From assembly GCF_029962835.1 (NCBI RefSeq), contig NC_080579.1:80989959-81053958 (forward strand): a DNA stretch of 64,000 nucleotides, written 5' to 3'. The notes under the pieces are model-generated. The model was given only the letters and a program-made list of their open reading frames with translations. It did no database searches and was not told the origin of the DNA. Below are positions 24,880 through 34,742 of the stretch, piece after piece. The position numbers and the translations under genes were made by a program. The DNA is from Magnolia sinica (lineage: Eukaryota > Streptophyta > Magnoliopsida > Magnoliales > Magnoliaceae). How positions within the stretch are numbered: the first letter of the stretch is position 1; every line of letters starts with the position of its first letter.

Positions 24880-25335
24880 GAGGGCCACCTTGATGTATGT
24901 ATTGTCCATCCATGCCATCCATCTGTTTTGCCGGCTCTTTTTAGGCTATGAACCCAAAAATTAAGTTGAGATCCAAATCTAAGATGGTCCATACCATAGG
25001 AAACGGTGCTGATTGATCACCCACCGTTAAAAACTTATTGGGGCCCACCGCAATGCCCATCATAACATTTATTTGGCATCCAACCTGTGGATATGGACAC
25101 ATATATCTGGATAAAGGGAAAAGGAAGATATCAGCTGGATCTAAAACTTTTGTAGCCCACAAGAAGTTTCTAATGGCGGGCCTTCATCACCACTGTTTGC
25201 TGCAATATGGTTCACCTGAGAATTGGATCTGTCTTAATTTTAGGCTGGTACGCTAAAATGATATGAAAATTTGGATGAACGGTGTGGATTAAACACATAC
25301 GTCATAGTGGGGCCCACAGTGCCACATATGCAATC
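24880..25335. mobile_element. Foldback element, family P, upstream of NLR1
   Basis: Left half: 'ggccaccttgatgtatg..catccatgccatccatc', 'ccataccataggaaacggtg', 'gggcccaccgcaatgcccat'. Mirrored right half: 'tagcccacaagaagtttctaatgg', 'atcaccactgtttgctgc', 'gtgtggattaaacacatacgtcatagtggggcccac'. It ends about 250 bp before the NLR1 start codon, so it forms the distal promoter boundary. Confidence 0.65.
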
Positions 25336-25343
25336 CATGTCCA

Positions 25344-25349
25344 GGTCAA
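25344..25349 (-). promoter_or_regulatory. W-box (TTGACC) upstream of NLR1
   Basis: ggtcaa on the plus strand gives TTGACC on the minus strand, the core bound by WRKY factors. A 6-bp site can occur by chance. It is mentioned because it lies 235 bp before a defence-gene start codon. Confidence 0.25.
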
Positions 25350-25406
25350 AGACCAGGGGATGGTGGGCATTTTCTCATTTGAAGAAAAATCATTCTTTAA
25401 ACTGAC

Positions 25407-25414
25407 TGACGTCA
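25407..25414. promoter_or_regulatory. Perfect TGACGTCA palindrome upstream of NLR1
   Basis: An 8-bp perfect bZIP (TGA-class) binding palindrome lies 170 bp upstream of the start codon. TGA factors mediate salicylic-acid responses in plants (established knowledge). Its function here is inference. Confidence 0.35.
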
Positions 25415-25583
25415 GAGAAAACTCGCAGAAGGCAGGTGGCATAATGAAAACTTAATTAAAAGGAATGGGATGTAAATAACATAATAATGATATACTTTTT
25501 TGTAAAATTCCCTCACAATTGATCTATGATCAAAACAAACTTCTTTTTAGCTTTCTAGCTTTCAACCTTTAAATTCCTATCCC

Positions 25584-28500
25584 ATGGCCGATGGACTTGT
25601 TCCATCGGTTCCTAGTTACTTGAATTCCGCCATCCAATCCGAGCTGGGAAAAGTGTTATCCTGTCACCGAGAGCTACAAGACCTTTCCAGAGCATTCAAA
25701 GCAATCCAAGCCCTTCTTCGTGATGCTGAGAAGAGACAGAAAAAGGAAGAAGCTCTGAGTGACTGGCTAGAGGAGATCAAAGATGTGGCCTACGACGTTG
25801 AGGACTTGCTGGACGAGTGGAAAACGGAATCCCTCAGATATGAAAACGAAGGGAGCAGAATCCCACCTCTTGCAAAGCGGGTATGCAACTCCGTCTTACG
25901 TATTCTTAATGTTGATGAAACAGTTGATGAACTAGGCTTTCATGTAAAATTGAGCATGGAGATGGGTCGTAGATTAAAAAATATCAGAGAAAGGCTCAAT
26001 GCGATATGTAGTGAGAAGTCTAATTTCCATTTGGAGGAAAGCATAGATAGCAGGATGGAGATGATGGAGAGGAAAACTAGTTCGTTGGTCGATGAAACGG
26101 TGATTATTGGTAGGACTCCAGATAAAGAAAGGATCATACCTTGGTTGCTAAGTGACAGTAGTCATGTCAGTAACGAGATTCCCGTCATTTCTATAATTGG
26201 TTTAGGGGGATTAGGAAAGACTGCTCTTGCTCAATTAATATACAATGATGAGCGAGTTACTCGACACTTCCAGAAAAGAATGTGGGTTCATGTTTCGGAT
26301 GATTTTAATGAGAGTAGAATTTGTAAAGCAATCATTGAATCGGTAGAGGGTCGACCTGCCCCTAGTTTCTCCGAATGGGAAATGGTACAAAATCATCTAT
26401 GGAATGTCTTGAAAGGGCAGCAATTTTTACTTGTACTTGATGATATCTGGAATGAAAATCAAGAAAAGTGGGATAAATTGAGGATTCCTCTGAAAGGTAG
26501 AGTAAGTGGAAGTAGAATTTTGATCACGACTCGCAATGAAGCCGTGCTAAAAACTATGGGGGCCACAAAATGGCATCAACTGGCACCCCTATTAGAAAGT
26601 GATTCTTGGTCATTGTTCAGTAACATTGCTTTTTGGGAAATTAAAACAGAGGAATGTGCAGCGTTCAAAGAAATTGGCAAAGAAATTGCAAGAAAGTGTG
26701 ACAGAATACCTCTTATTATAAAAAGAATAGCAAATGCGTTGCGTTTCCTGAGGACCAGAAGGGAGTGGCAGCTTCTGTTGGAGAGTGAAACATGGGATTT
26801 TCCAAATGTTACAAGAGGCGTCGTACTTGATCTTCAATTAAGTTATGAAAATATGCCTCCTTACTTGAAGCGTTGCTTTGCCTTTTGCTCTATATTTCCT
26901 AAGGATCATGTTATAGAGAGGGATACATTAATCAAGTTGTGGATGGCCCAGGGCTTTCTTCCAGAGGAAAGTGCAGTGATGGAATGTATAGGTGATGGGT
27001 ATTTTTACGATCTACTAGGGCGATCCTTGTTTGATGCTCCAATAACAGATTGCTTTGGCAATGTCATGCACTGTAAGATGATGGATATTGTTCATGACTT
27101 CTTCCAAACTGTCATGAGAGAATGCTATACCGTGAACGTTAAATTTTCAAACAGCATCCCCCTGCATGTGCGCCATGTCTCATTGAAATGTAGTGACGAT
27201 TTATCAGCAATTCCAGTAAACTTGTGCAAAGCCAAGAATCTGCGCACGCTCCTGTTCATTGGATGGTCAAGAATCACTGTGCTGGCTGATGATTTTTTTG
27301 AAAATTTCAGGTGCCTCAGAGCATTAGATTTGAGTGGTACAAAGTGTTCTTGGCTTCCAATGTCCTTGGAGGACTTGAAACTTTTAAGATACCTAAACTT
27401 ATCTACCACTCGAATAACAAGGTTGCCTGAATTCATATGCCGACTGTATCTATTGCAAACCTTGAAACTGAACGGGTGCGGCCAACTGTCTGAATTTCCC
27501 AAAGAGATGTGGAAGCTTGCAATGCTAAGGCATCTGGAAATTGAAGGTACCTTGTTAATGCACACTTCACCCCATTGGATTGGAAGATTAACTTCCCTTA
27601 GAACATTGTCAAAGTTTATTGTTGGGGAAAGGATGGAATGCAGGATTGGGGAACTTAAAAACCTCAATCTCCTCCAAGGAGAGTTAGCAATATACCATTT
27701 GGAGAGGGTGTTAAATGAGGACGAAGCCAAGGAAGCAGAACTAATGAATAAGAAATACCTTTGCCTTTTGGAATTGTATGATGGCAATTGTCAGAGAGTG
27801 TTACAAGATGATGTAGCAAAGAGGATTGAGGGTGTATTTGAAGGCCTTCGACCTGGCACAAACCTAGAAGAACTGAAAATATCGGGTTACATGGGATTTA
27901 AGTTCCCGGGGTGGATAGAAGATGCATCGTTCTCCAACCTAATTAACATTACTCTTCGTGATTGTCATGGGTGTATAAAATTACCAGCACTTGGGACACT
28001 ACCATCCCTCAAATACCTTACAATAGAAGGAATGGATAGGGTGAAATTCATCGGTCTGGAATTCTATGGGAACAATGATAGTGGAGGCGTAACAAGTGCA
28101 GCTGCAGCATTCCCTAAGTTAGAGACACTCGTTTTGGAGGGAATGTATAATTTGATGGAGTGGGTTGGGAGAGAAGATGGAGGAATGCCGTCTCTCCTTG
28201 AATTACGTATTGCGAATTGCCCCAGGTTAATGAAAGTGCCATCGTTCCTTCATGGTAAACTGTGGAGAGTAGATCTTGAATCACCAAGAATGTATTGGGC
28301 ATCATGCGTTTCTGAATCCGTCGAGTGTTTTGCAGTTAAAAAAATCCGGGACATCAGCGTGTTCATCCACCTGCCATTCCCTCACAACCTCAAGTACTTG
28401 GTGATAGGAGGGTCAGGTATTCATGGGTTTCCTAATGGGATACAGAAACTCTGTGGGCTCCAGATGCTTCACATTAGACACTGCCATGGACTGACACATC

Positions 28501-28691
28501 TGCCCAAAGAGCTCAGAGACCTCCGGAACCTTCGCCAACTGAAGATCGTGGACTGTCGATATTTAGAAAAATGGTGTGAAAAATATGCCGAGAACGATCA
28601 GCAACAAGCGATGTCACACATCCCTAATATCTGGATCGGCAACCGAGAGATCAAGCGAGATGGGCGAGAAGTCGCTGGACAAGCAAGGTAA
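25584..28691 (+). CDS. CC-NB-LRR disease-resistance protein (NLR1)
   Basis: The product is a 1035-residue intracellular immune receptor of the RGA-like coiled-coil class, predicted to sense pathogen effectors and switch between ADP and ATP states. An Rx-type N-terminal domain spans about 1-150, with the EDVID-like AYDVEDLLD at 69-77. NB-ARC spans about 170-510: P-loop GLGGLGKT 206-213, kinase-2 FLLVLDDIW 281-289, RNBS-B GSRILITTR 309-317, RNBS-D CFAFCSIFPK 431-440. LRRs run from about 530 to 1000, ending in a typical LEKWCEKY..HIPNIWI segment. The GLPL motif is degenerate (CDRIPL 372-377) and MHD reads MMD (499-501). There is one exon of usual family length. The chosen ATG aligns with the NLR2 start. 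VVLD at 413-416 is extra relative to NLR2. The stop codon lies in a splice-donor consensus. Activity is uncertain because of the motif changes. Confidence 0.93.
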   Translation: MADGLVPSVPSYLNSAIQSELGKVLSCHRELQDLSRAFKAIQALLRDAEKRQKKEEALSDWLEEIKDVAYDVEDLLDEWKTESLRYENEGSRIPPLAKRVCNSVLRILNVDETVDELGFHVKLSMEMGRRLKNIRERLNAICSEKSNFHLEESIDSRMEMMERKTSSLVDETVIIGRTPDKERIIPWLLSDSSHVSNEIPVISIIGLGGLGKTALAQLIYNDERVTRHFQKRMWVHVSDDFNESRICKAIIESVEGRPAPSFSEWEMVQNHLWNVLKGQQFLLVLDDIWNENQEKWDKLRIPLKGRVSGSRILITTRNEAVLKTMGATKWHQLAPLLESDSWSLFSNIAFWEIKTEECAAFKEIGKEIARKCDRIPLIIKRIANALRFLRTRREWQLLLESETWDFPNVTRGVVLDLQLSYENMPPYLKRCFAFCSIFPKDHVIERDTLIKLWMAQGFLPEESAVMECIGDGYFYDLLGRSLFDAPITDCFGNVMHCKMMDIVHDFFQTVMRECYTVNVKFSNSIPLHVRHVSLKCSDDLSAIPVNLCKAKNLRTLLFIGWSRITVLADDFFENFRCLRALDLSGTKCSWLPMSLEDLKLLRYLNLSTTRITRLPEFICRLYLLQTLKLNGCGQLSEFPKEMWKLAMLRHLEIEGTLLMHTSPHWIGRLTSLRTLSKFIVGERMECRIGELKNLNLLQGELAIYHLERVLNEDEAKEAELMNKKYLCLLELYDGNCQRVLQDDVAKRIEGVFEGLRPGTNLEELKISGYMGFKFPGWIEDASFSNLINITLRDCHGCIKLPALGTLPSLKYLTIEGMDRVKFIGLEFYGNNDSGGVTSAAAAFPKLETLVLEGMYNLMEWVGREDGGMPSLLELRIANCPRLMKVPSFLHGKLWRVDLESPRMYWASCVSESVECFAVKKIRDISVFIHLPFPHNLKYLVIGGSGIHGFPNGIQKLCGLQMLHIRHCHGLTHLPKELRDLRNLRQLKIVDCRYLEKWCEKYAENDQQQAMSHIPNIWIGNREIKRDGREVAGQAR

Positions 28692-28693
28692 GA
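28685..28693 (+). promoter_or_regulatory. Splice-donor consensus overlapping the NLR1 stop codon
   Basis: AAG|GTAAGA spans the last codon and the TAA stop (28689-28691), cut point after 28687. It matches the plant donor consensus. If used, the intron removes the stop and the protein continues in a downstream exon. If not, it is chance or a rarely used site. NLR2 has the identical arrangement at 55697-55705. Confidence 0.4.
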
Positions 28694-29176
28694 GCCTTTT
28701 ACTCCTCTTTTCAACTCCTGCATTGCATCTGTACTTAGTCATCAGGTTGGCCAAAATAAATATTTAGGGGTGTGCAGGACTGGGATTTGCTTTCTTCTCT
28801 GTTTCTGACCTCTGCACCCACATTCCATCAAAACACTACCCACAATGCATCCCAGATGCATCCAATCTGTCAAAATGGCATGTCAGTATAACATCCTAGC
28901 CATGTATCAGGTGGATCACACCGTCTAAAGATCTGGCTAAAACACAAGGTGTTCAATTATCAGGGAAGCCACACATTTACAAAAGCAATGGACAACTACA
29001 AACAAACCTTTTGAACTTTTTTTTTCATCATATTTCTAAATGTGTGACACCAACCTCATAATTAAATAGCCTGAGTTTTCTTATCAACTGATTTTAAACA
29101 GTGGATCCGTTGGTATACACAGAACCGATTCCTGTCAGATGTTCAGTTTGCATCACATCGCCTACATCTGCGGTCC
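28692..29176 (+). other. 3' flank of NLR1, homologous to the 3' flank of NLR2
   Basis: Blocks such as 'ttcttctctgtttctg', 'ccatgtatcaggtgg', 'ttcaattatcagggaagcca', 'aaagcaatgga' and 'cctgagttttcttatcaa' occur in the same order at 55704-56285. Homology fades at about 29176. This is 3' UTR or intron that was duplicated with the gene. Confidence 0.65.
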
Positions 29177-30945
29177 ACAATCACAGTACACGTGTCCTGG
29201 CACACAGATGAGTACTGATTAATGAACAGTCCAGTTCCAGCATTTGTTTGCCATGTTGGAATTTGTGGGCTAACAGTGCATATCATTTCCTGTCTCTTAT
29301 ATCTAATGGAGAATTTTTCTGTTGTTGGTTCCATGGGATGGAGCAGTGGCGGAACGACATACGGCGCCCAAGGGATTCGGCTATAGCATGATAGGTATGG
29401 AATTTTATTTCATTTTCTGTTTGTAATCTCTAGCATTACGGGCACATTATTGTGCTGACCTGTGCACACAGCCAGGCATGTAAAATGGCAAATGTGTAGG
29501 ACATTCTAGCCATGTATGAGATGAGACATATCATCTTAGAGCATTTGATCAAAAACTCAGGCTGTTTGGTCATCAGGTTGCTGAACTTTTTCTTTTTCCA
29601 AAGCAGTGGATAGCCTAATAAAATTTCTTTCTTTCAGTGTTTTTTTATCTGCTGGCATCGCTTTTCAAAACAAGTGGCCGGCTTAATAGTTAGACAGCCG
29701 GAGTATTTGATGAAATGATTTGTGGATCTGCCAAATACATTGATTGTATTGTTGGTGGAGCAACCATAGTGGGCCCTGCTAAGAGAAAATTTCTATTGTA
29801 TGGTGATGATACTGTGACATTGCGATTAGAGTGTGAAGACACCTACACTATATATCCATTGAGGCACTCTCACAGAAGCTGCAAGAGTGCATCTGTGCTT
29901 GCCAGTTCGCCGTGAAATTGGATAAAGCCCTTCTTTACAAGGTTTTCGAATGACTAGCGTGTATTATAAATGTGATATCACAATCTATTCACAATATCAC
30001 AGATATTCTCTATTACCTATGTGGTCCATGCCACCCCTCATGCCATGGGATAGCTGGATGCACCATCCCTCTCCATTGCCCATAACTTTCTCCTCTATTA
30101 CTCTCTTTAACTTCTTCCCCACTCTCTCCCAATCTCTTTTCTTTTTCTTCTTGTTCCTTTTTTATTCCTATATGGATCCCTTGGTCATAGAAAAAAGAAC
30201 AGAGAAGAAAGAAAAGAGAAAGAAGTAGAAAATGGGGCTTGCTTATGATTGATCAAGACCTAGACTACTGGCTTATCATCATTGACCTCATATAGTGAGC
30301 TAAGGAGGCTCATTTGACTTGTGGTTGATTTAAGCTGGTCGCCGTGTTTTGGTGTTTTAGCTCCTAATTCAGTCCCATTGTGCAGTTGAATCAATCAATC
30401 TACACCATCCATCAAATAGTAATCCACTTCCAACCAACACTGACACCCAATAGTCATAAGTCGACAAGGTGTGGCTGCAGGTTCGTTTCTGCATGTCTCC
30501 CTCATATATTTTGGATTTTTAAGGCATGCATGCCAATGTGTGTTGCTGTGAAACTCTCAACTTAACTTTGGATTTTTAAGGCATGTAACGGTGTGAAACT
30601 CTCAAGGACAGTAAGACTGCAATATTTGTGTGGTGTGCATGTTACATTTGGATGTTAAGGCATGTGCCATTGTAATCTTCCTTCGTGTTTTCTAATGCAA
30701 TATGTTGTGTGCCAAGAACTATAAAAGATGTTAAAAAATGAACAGGTGTTTTGGAATGCAATTACATGCCATGAAGAGAAAAACAGGTTAAAAATGAGGA
30801 GGTTAGCTGACCCCAGCAAGCTAACTGATTTCAATCAACCAAGACATCAAGAGGCATCATGATTTACTACTTGAGCTTGCAAATTTGAATAATGTTGCAA
30901 TCGATGCACCAGAGCGAGTTAATGGATATTTCATGGTAAGATTAA
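29177..30945. other. Intergenic stretch, possible decayed gene pieces
   Basis: No complete gene is seen. An open frame of 66 codons at 29715-29915 and an overlapping frame around 29860-29940 have no recognisable domain. Repeats of 'tttggatttttaaggcatg' occur at 30510-30590. TC-rich sequence lies at 30080-30170. Confidence 0.3.
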
Positions 30946-30948
30946 TTT

Positions 30949-31212
30949 TCATTTAATCTTCCGAAAATGAACTGTGGAGGCTGTGTGAGGATCCAAATTG
31001 GGCTGCTGCTCTGTAGTCTGTTGAACAGCCTGGCTTCTCTGCTGGTTGATGCTTGGATCCCCTTCCATTTCTGGGAGCACTATGCTATCTGCTTTCTCAG
31101 GTGCTGCTGTATTTGTTGTTCTGGTAGCTTTATCTTGAATGCATGCCAGCTCTGTCCTACTCCGCTGCTGTTTCTTCATCTCTGTCAACAGTTTCTCTTC
31201 AACAGTTGCCTA
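30949..31212 (-). other. Possible host-gene exon fragment cut off by an LTR insertion
   Basis: A minus-strand frame runs about 88 codons, starting just after a TAG that could equally be an acceptor (..accatgtag|gcaactgttgaagag). It has a charged, Gln/Thr-rich composition (TEMKKQQRSRTELACIQDK near its start) and ends in a stop at 30949. It abuts the LTR that begins at 31218. No family is recognised. It could be a relic exon or a chance open frame. Confidence 0.2.
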
Positions 31213-31217
31213 CATGG

Positions 31218-31937
31218 TGATGTAGAGTGGGTCGCGGACACTTTCATGGCAAAGATGGACCAGAGAAGGCCCGATCGGAGGTGGAAATGATCCGGACCGT
31301 CAGAACCTTAAAACAACCATATCTTGCAAACTGGATTGAGTTATTGGACATATCATATATGATTTTGGGGTAGGAGAAGCTACTTTAGCCAACCAACCTG
31401 CTATACCAGGTTTCCCCATGCCGGATTCGTGAGATTCCATCTGATCGATGGTCAAAAGTCCCTTTTAATTTCATTTTTAATATAAATAGTAAGTTTTAGT
31501 TTGATCAGAACTTTTGATTCTTTGAGTATTAGGAGTCATGCCCAACATGAAAAGGGCTTAGAAAAATTAGGAGAATAACGTGGTTAGGCCAAATTGGACA
31601 CTTGTTATTTTTGGCCGAAAACTATGAAGTCTAGTAGGAATGATGACCTTCTATAAATAGTAAGTTTACTATTTATAGTAAGTAATGTTTTTAGAGAGTT
31701 TGAGTCTAAAACTCCGCCCTAGGTTTGAACTCATTATTTAAAGGATTGTAATTTCATTTTTAATCATCAATCAATTTATTTTTGAATTTATTAGAAATTA
31801 TTTCTATTTTATCCCTCATGGATTTGAGGAAACACTATGAGGAATCTAGAGAGCTCCGTGGATTTGGAGTAGTTATCTCTGAGGAAGACGGTAATCGACC
31901 TCATCACGTCCTTCCCTGCATCAATTGGAATCAGAGC
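31218..31937 (+). mobile_element. G-family 5' LTR plus primer-binding site, truncated element
   Basis: The LTR starts TGATGTAGAGTGGG and ends CCCTGCATCA (31923), followed by TTGGAATCAGAGC (31925-31937), a one-mismatch initiator-tRNA-Met primer-binding site. Only about 15-28 bp of internal sequence follow before unrelated DNA. It lies in the opposite orientation to the copies at 7-22 kb. A TATA-containing palindrome (TTCTATAAATAGTAAG..TTACTATTTATAGTAA) lies at 31649-31682. Confidence 0.8.
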
Positions 31938-31951
31938 GAGGACTCGCCACT

Positions 31952-33589
31952 AGTGCACACTCGGTATCATATGGGGCCCACTATGATGTTTTTATGAAAT
32001 TTGTTCCATCCATTAAGCTATACTGCCACCGATGGCACATCAGTCTATTCCTTTAGGTAGATACACAACTCAGATGACCAATATTAAATGGATTTTTAGT
32101 TAAAAGTGCCTATTACTGACAATCTAACACCTAAACTAATCGTCAACGATCTCCGGGGTTCCTAAGGGTATTTAGGTGGAATTAAATAGTTACTTAAATA
32201 TTAATTAACTAGATTATATGGTTTAGGATTGAACTATTCATCGGAATGTCAGATCCCGATAGTAGATTTGATGAAAAAATGGAGTAGATCAAATGATCAA
32301 GTAGGTCACATTAATAAACTCGTCTACGGTTGAAATCTTCCATATTCTAAACTTGATCACTACGTGGAGTCATTTTGTGTTTGACACTCATTGAAGCATA
32401 CTTGCATTCGAAGAGATCTTTAGTTGATCTTCCTTCGATGTTATCAATCTGTCTTTAATGCGATAGCACAAACCCTTACAGATGCTTTTAAGATAACGAA
32501 TCAGCGCATGTCATGTGGCAATGATTAGAAGAGCCACTTAAAAGTAGTAAGTGGTACGTCTATAAAACACCAGTCGAGAGAACATATCCTATTACATATC
32601 TGGCTATAAATACATTCGAGTGAGGCCATCTCTCACAATCCTTCCTAAATGAGAGATCTTCTAAGAGATGTGTAGAGAGTTTGTATCATTTGAGAAGGAT
32701 GTAAATATCCGGAGATTGGACCCTTATCCATCCAATCCGATTATGATTTGGACCCAAATTATGAGAGACAAACAAATCAACCAAATCGAGTCCTAAGTCA
32801 TACATTAATCAGCATAAAGAGAATAGGAGAGCTCGATGAATGATCTAATCTGTCTAATAACCAATAAGTATTAGATGGATCTGGTCTGTCCAACATCACG
32901 AAGATCAAAAGAGACCAAGGGATTGCATAGACATACCATATGATGATCTTATCTAGGGATCGTGGTTCAATTGGGATCAAAAGTTTGGGAGATCATGATC
33001 TAGTGGATCTGGTTCATCCTTTCCTTCCAACACTCTAAACCATCAATAAATAGGGCCTCAAGCTAAATGCAAAAGGTGGTTGAATCTGGACCAACCAACA
33101 CCTCGAGTGGAGGAGATGGGCCACCAGATGAGTGGCCATGATCAATTTGAGGTTAGGCATCAGCCCTTGAGGTTCCCCAGATTGATCCTGAATCCAATTA
33201 GTGGGACACGAAGATCTCCACGAAGGATCAATTACAAGAAGAAGATTTGAAAAGCCAGTAGTCCCAAATCTGTCGAGAAGATTTTCTTATTCAGAACTCA
33301 CGATGCAAGCAAAGAGGATCTAGGATCAGTAAGGAAACCCAACAAGGGTTTTGCCACCTCGACAAGCTATAAAAGGAGTATAGGAAGAAGAGCATGAGTC
33401 CCCACGCCAAACACATCTATCTACTTTTAATTTATCTTTCATTTATCATAGCATAGCTTAGCCTAGTTCTAGCATAGATCACTATTGTTTAGCCTAGTTG
33501 TAGCATAGATCAAATATCCGCAACCATAAGTTATTGGATCATGATCGTTTGAGTTCCGATTTAGCCGATCATACCTATCCAGTCACATC
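31952..33589. other. Non-coding stretch, probably degraded LTR sequence
   Basis: No coding region is seen. A foldback fragment starts at about 31960 ('atggggcccactatgatgttttta'). A TATA-like TATAAAAGG (33368-33376) is followed at some distance by 'tagcctagttgtagcatagatca' repeats (33450-33510), which suggests an old LTR promoter. Boundaries cannot be set. Confidence 0.3.
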
Positions 33590-33597
33590 CTGCTAAC

Positions 33598-34192
33598 TAG
33601 AGCTGTACACGAGTCGAACCGAGTCGAGCTTAGCATAGTTCGACTCAGCTCGGCCACTAACTGACCCCAGCTCAAACTCGGATTGGCTCGGTCCTCGAGC
33701 TTGACTGGCTGGCTTGGCTCGGTTCAGTCAGTAGCTCAGGCCAGTTCGAGTTGAGTTTGAGCCAGAATCGAGCCTTTGCGGCATTTTCTCAAACACATGG
33801 AGTGCACTTTCAATTTCTCACGGTATGTAAAATGGCAGCAGCAGTTTACATGTATTTCATCAAACACTCAGTAGGCAACATAAAAATCAAGATACAATGG
33901 TATTTGTTTCATATCCATACCTTCCTCGCCACCAGTCGACACTTCGTTGAGTCATTTCATCAAACACTTTGTAAGCAACATCAATATCAAAATAATCGAG
34001 TCACCGAACTGGTTCAATTCGAGTTGGGGTTTGATCCGAGTCGAGTCAAGCTCGGGCAAGCTCAAACTCAACTCGAAATTTTTTTGAGCTAAAAAAATCA
34101 TCTCGAACTCAGTTTCGAACCGAGTCGAATTAAGCTTTTTCGAGTCGAGTCGAGTGAGCTAACCGAGCTAACTCTGTTCATGTACAACTTTA
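33598..34192. mobile_element. hAT-type MITE of the GAGTCGA-rich family
   Basis: Ends are TAGAGCTGTACACGAGTCG and ..TTCATGTACAACTTTA. The flanks CTGCTAAC (33590-33597) and TTGCTAAC (34193-34200) form an 8-bp duplication with one difference. Long subterminal runs of 'cgagtcgag' and 'gagctcgg' are inverted at the two ends. 595 bp, no transposase. A sister copy is at 45830-46473. Confidence 0.78.
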
Positions 34193-34742
34193 TTGCTAAC
34201 CAATCGGCTCGATCGTTTGTTTCAATAGATAGATTAGGTATTTATTTTCTCATTTATTTATTTATTTGGTTTTTTGATACTTTGTCGATTGTAATGGGCT
34301 ATACATTCAAATCTCAATAAAACTGACATTGGTTTGCCTTTTTTTATTTTTTTATTTATATGTTCATTTTTATTCTTTTGATAAATTTCAAGCTAAAGTA
34401 TTGTTGAAAGAATAAGTTCTTAAGTCCATTGACATGAGGAAAATTTAATCCATATGAAAGGACTAACCCCTGCCCTTTTAAAGATCACTTGATCACTGAT
34501 TACAATCGGTAGTTGAGAGGATAGTGGGATCACTACCTCCAATCTTTAATCAGTATAACTCAACTTGGGACTCCAACAGTTCAATCAAATATTGAATCGA
34601 GTAGACTTTAGCTTGCACGTTATAATCACTCATCAAATACAAGCCTTTGCGGAGACATGTGGCCTAATGTTTGATTGTATTGACGCAACAATCTATATGC
34701 TAGTATTTTTTATAGGTAGACCACCACGCGTGGGTTTCATAA
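34193..34742. other. Non-coding stretch before the Tat-like element
   Basis: AT-rich, no gene recognised. The last 30 bp (ccacgcgtgggtttcataa) loosely resemble the polypurine side of the 3' LTR at 48990-49008, so this LTR might also have had a neighbour element. Confidence 0.25.

Noticed and set aside
27125-27787. 220-codon antisense open frame within NLR1 (and 126 codons antisense in NLR2)
   Set aside because: It lies opposite the LRR region, where leucine-rich codons leave few stops on the other strand. The frame is not conserved in length between the two paralogues.
28576-28767. Short frame overlapping the end of NLR1
   Set aside because: It is an out-of-frame shadow of the LRR coding sequence running into the 3' flank.
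30967-31290. Plus-strand frame of 107 codons
   Set aside because: It crosses the boundary at 31218 between non-repeat DNA and the G LTR, so it is a chance fusion. The minus-strand frame there has more coding-like composition.
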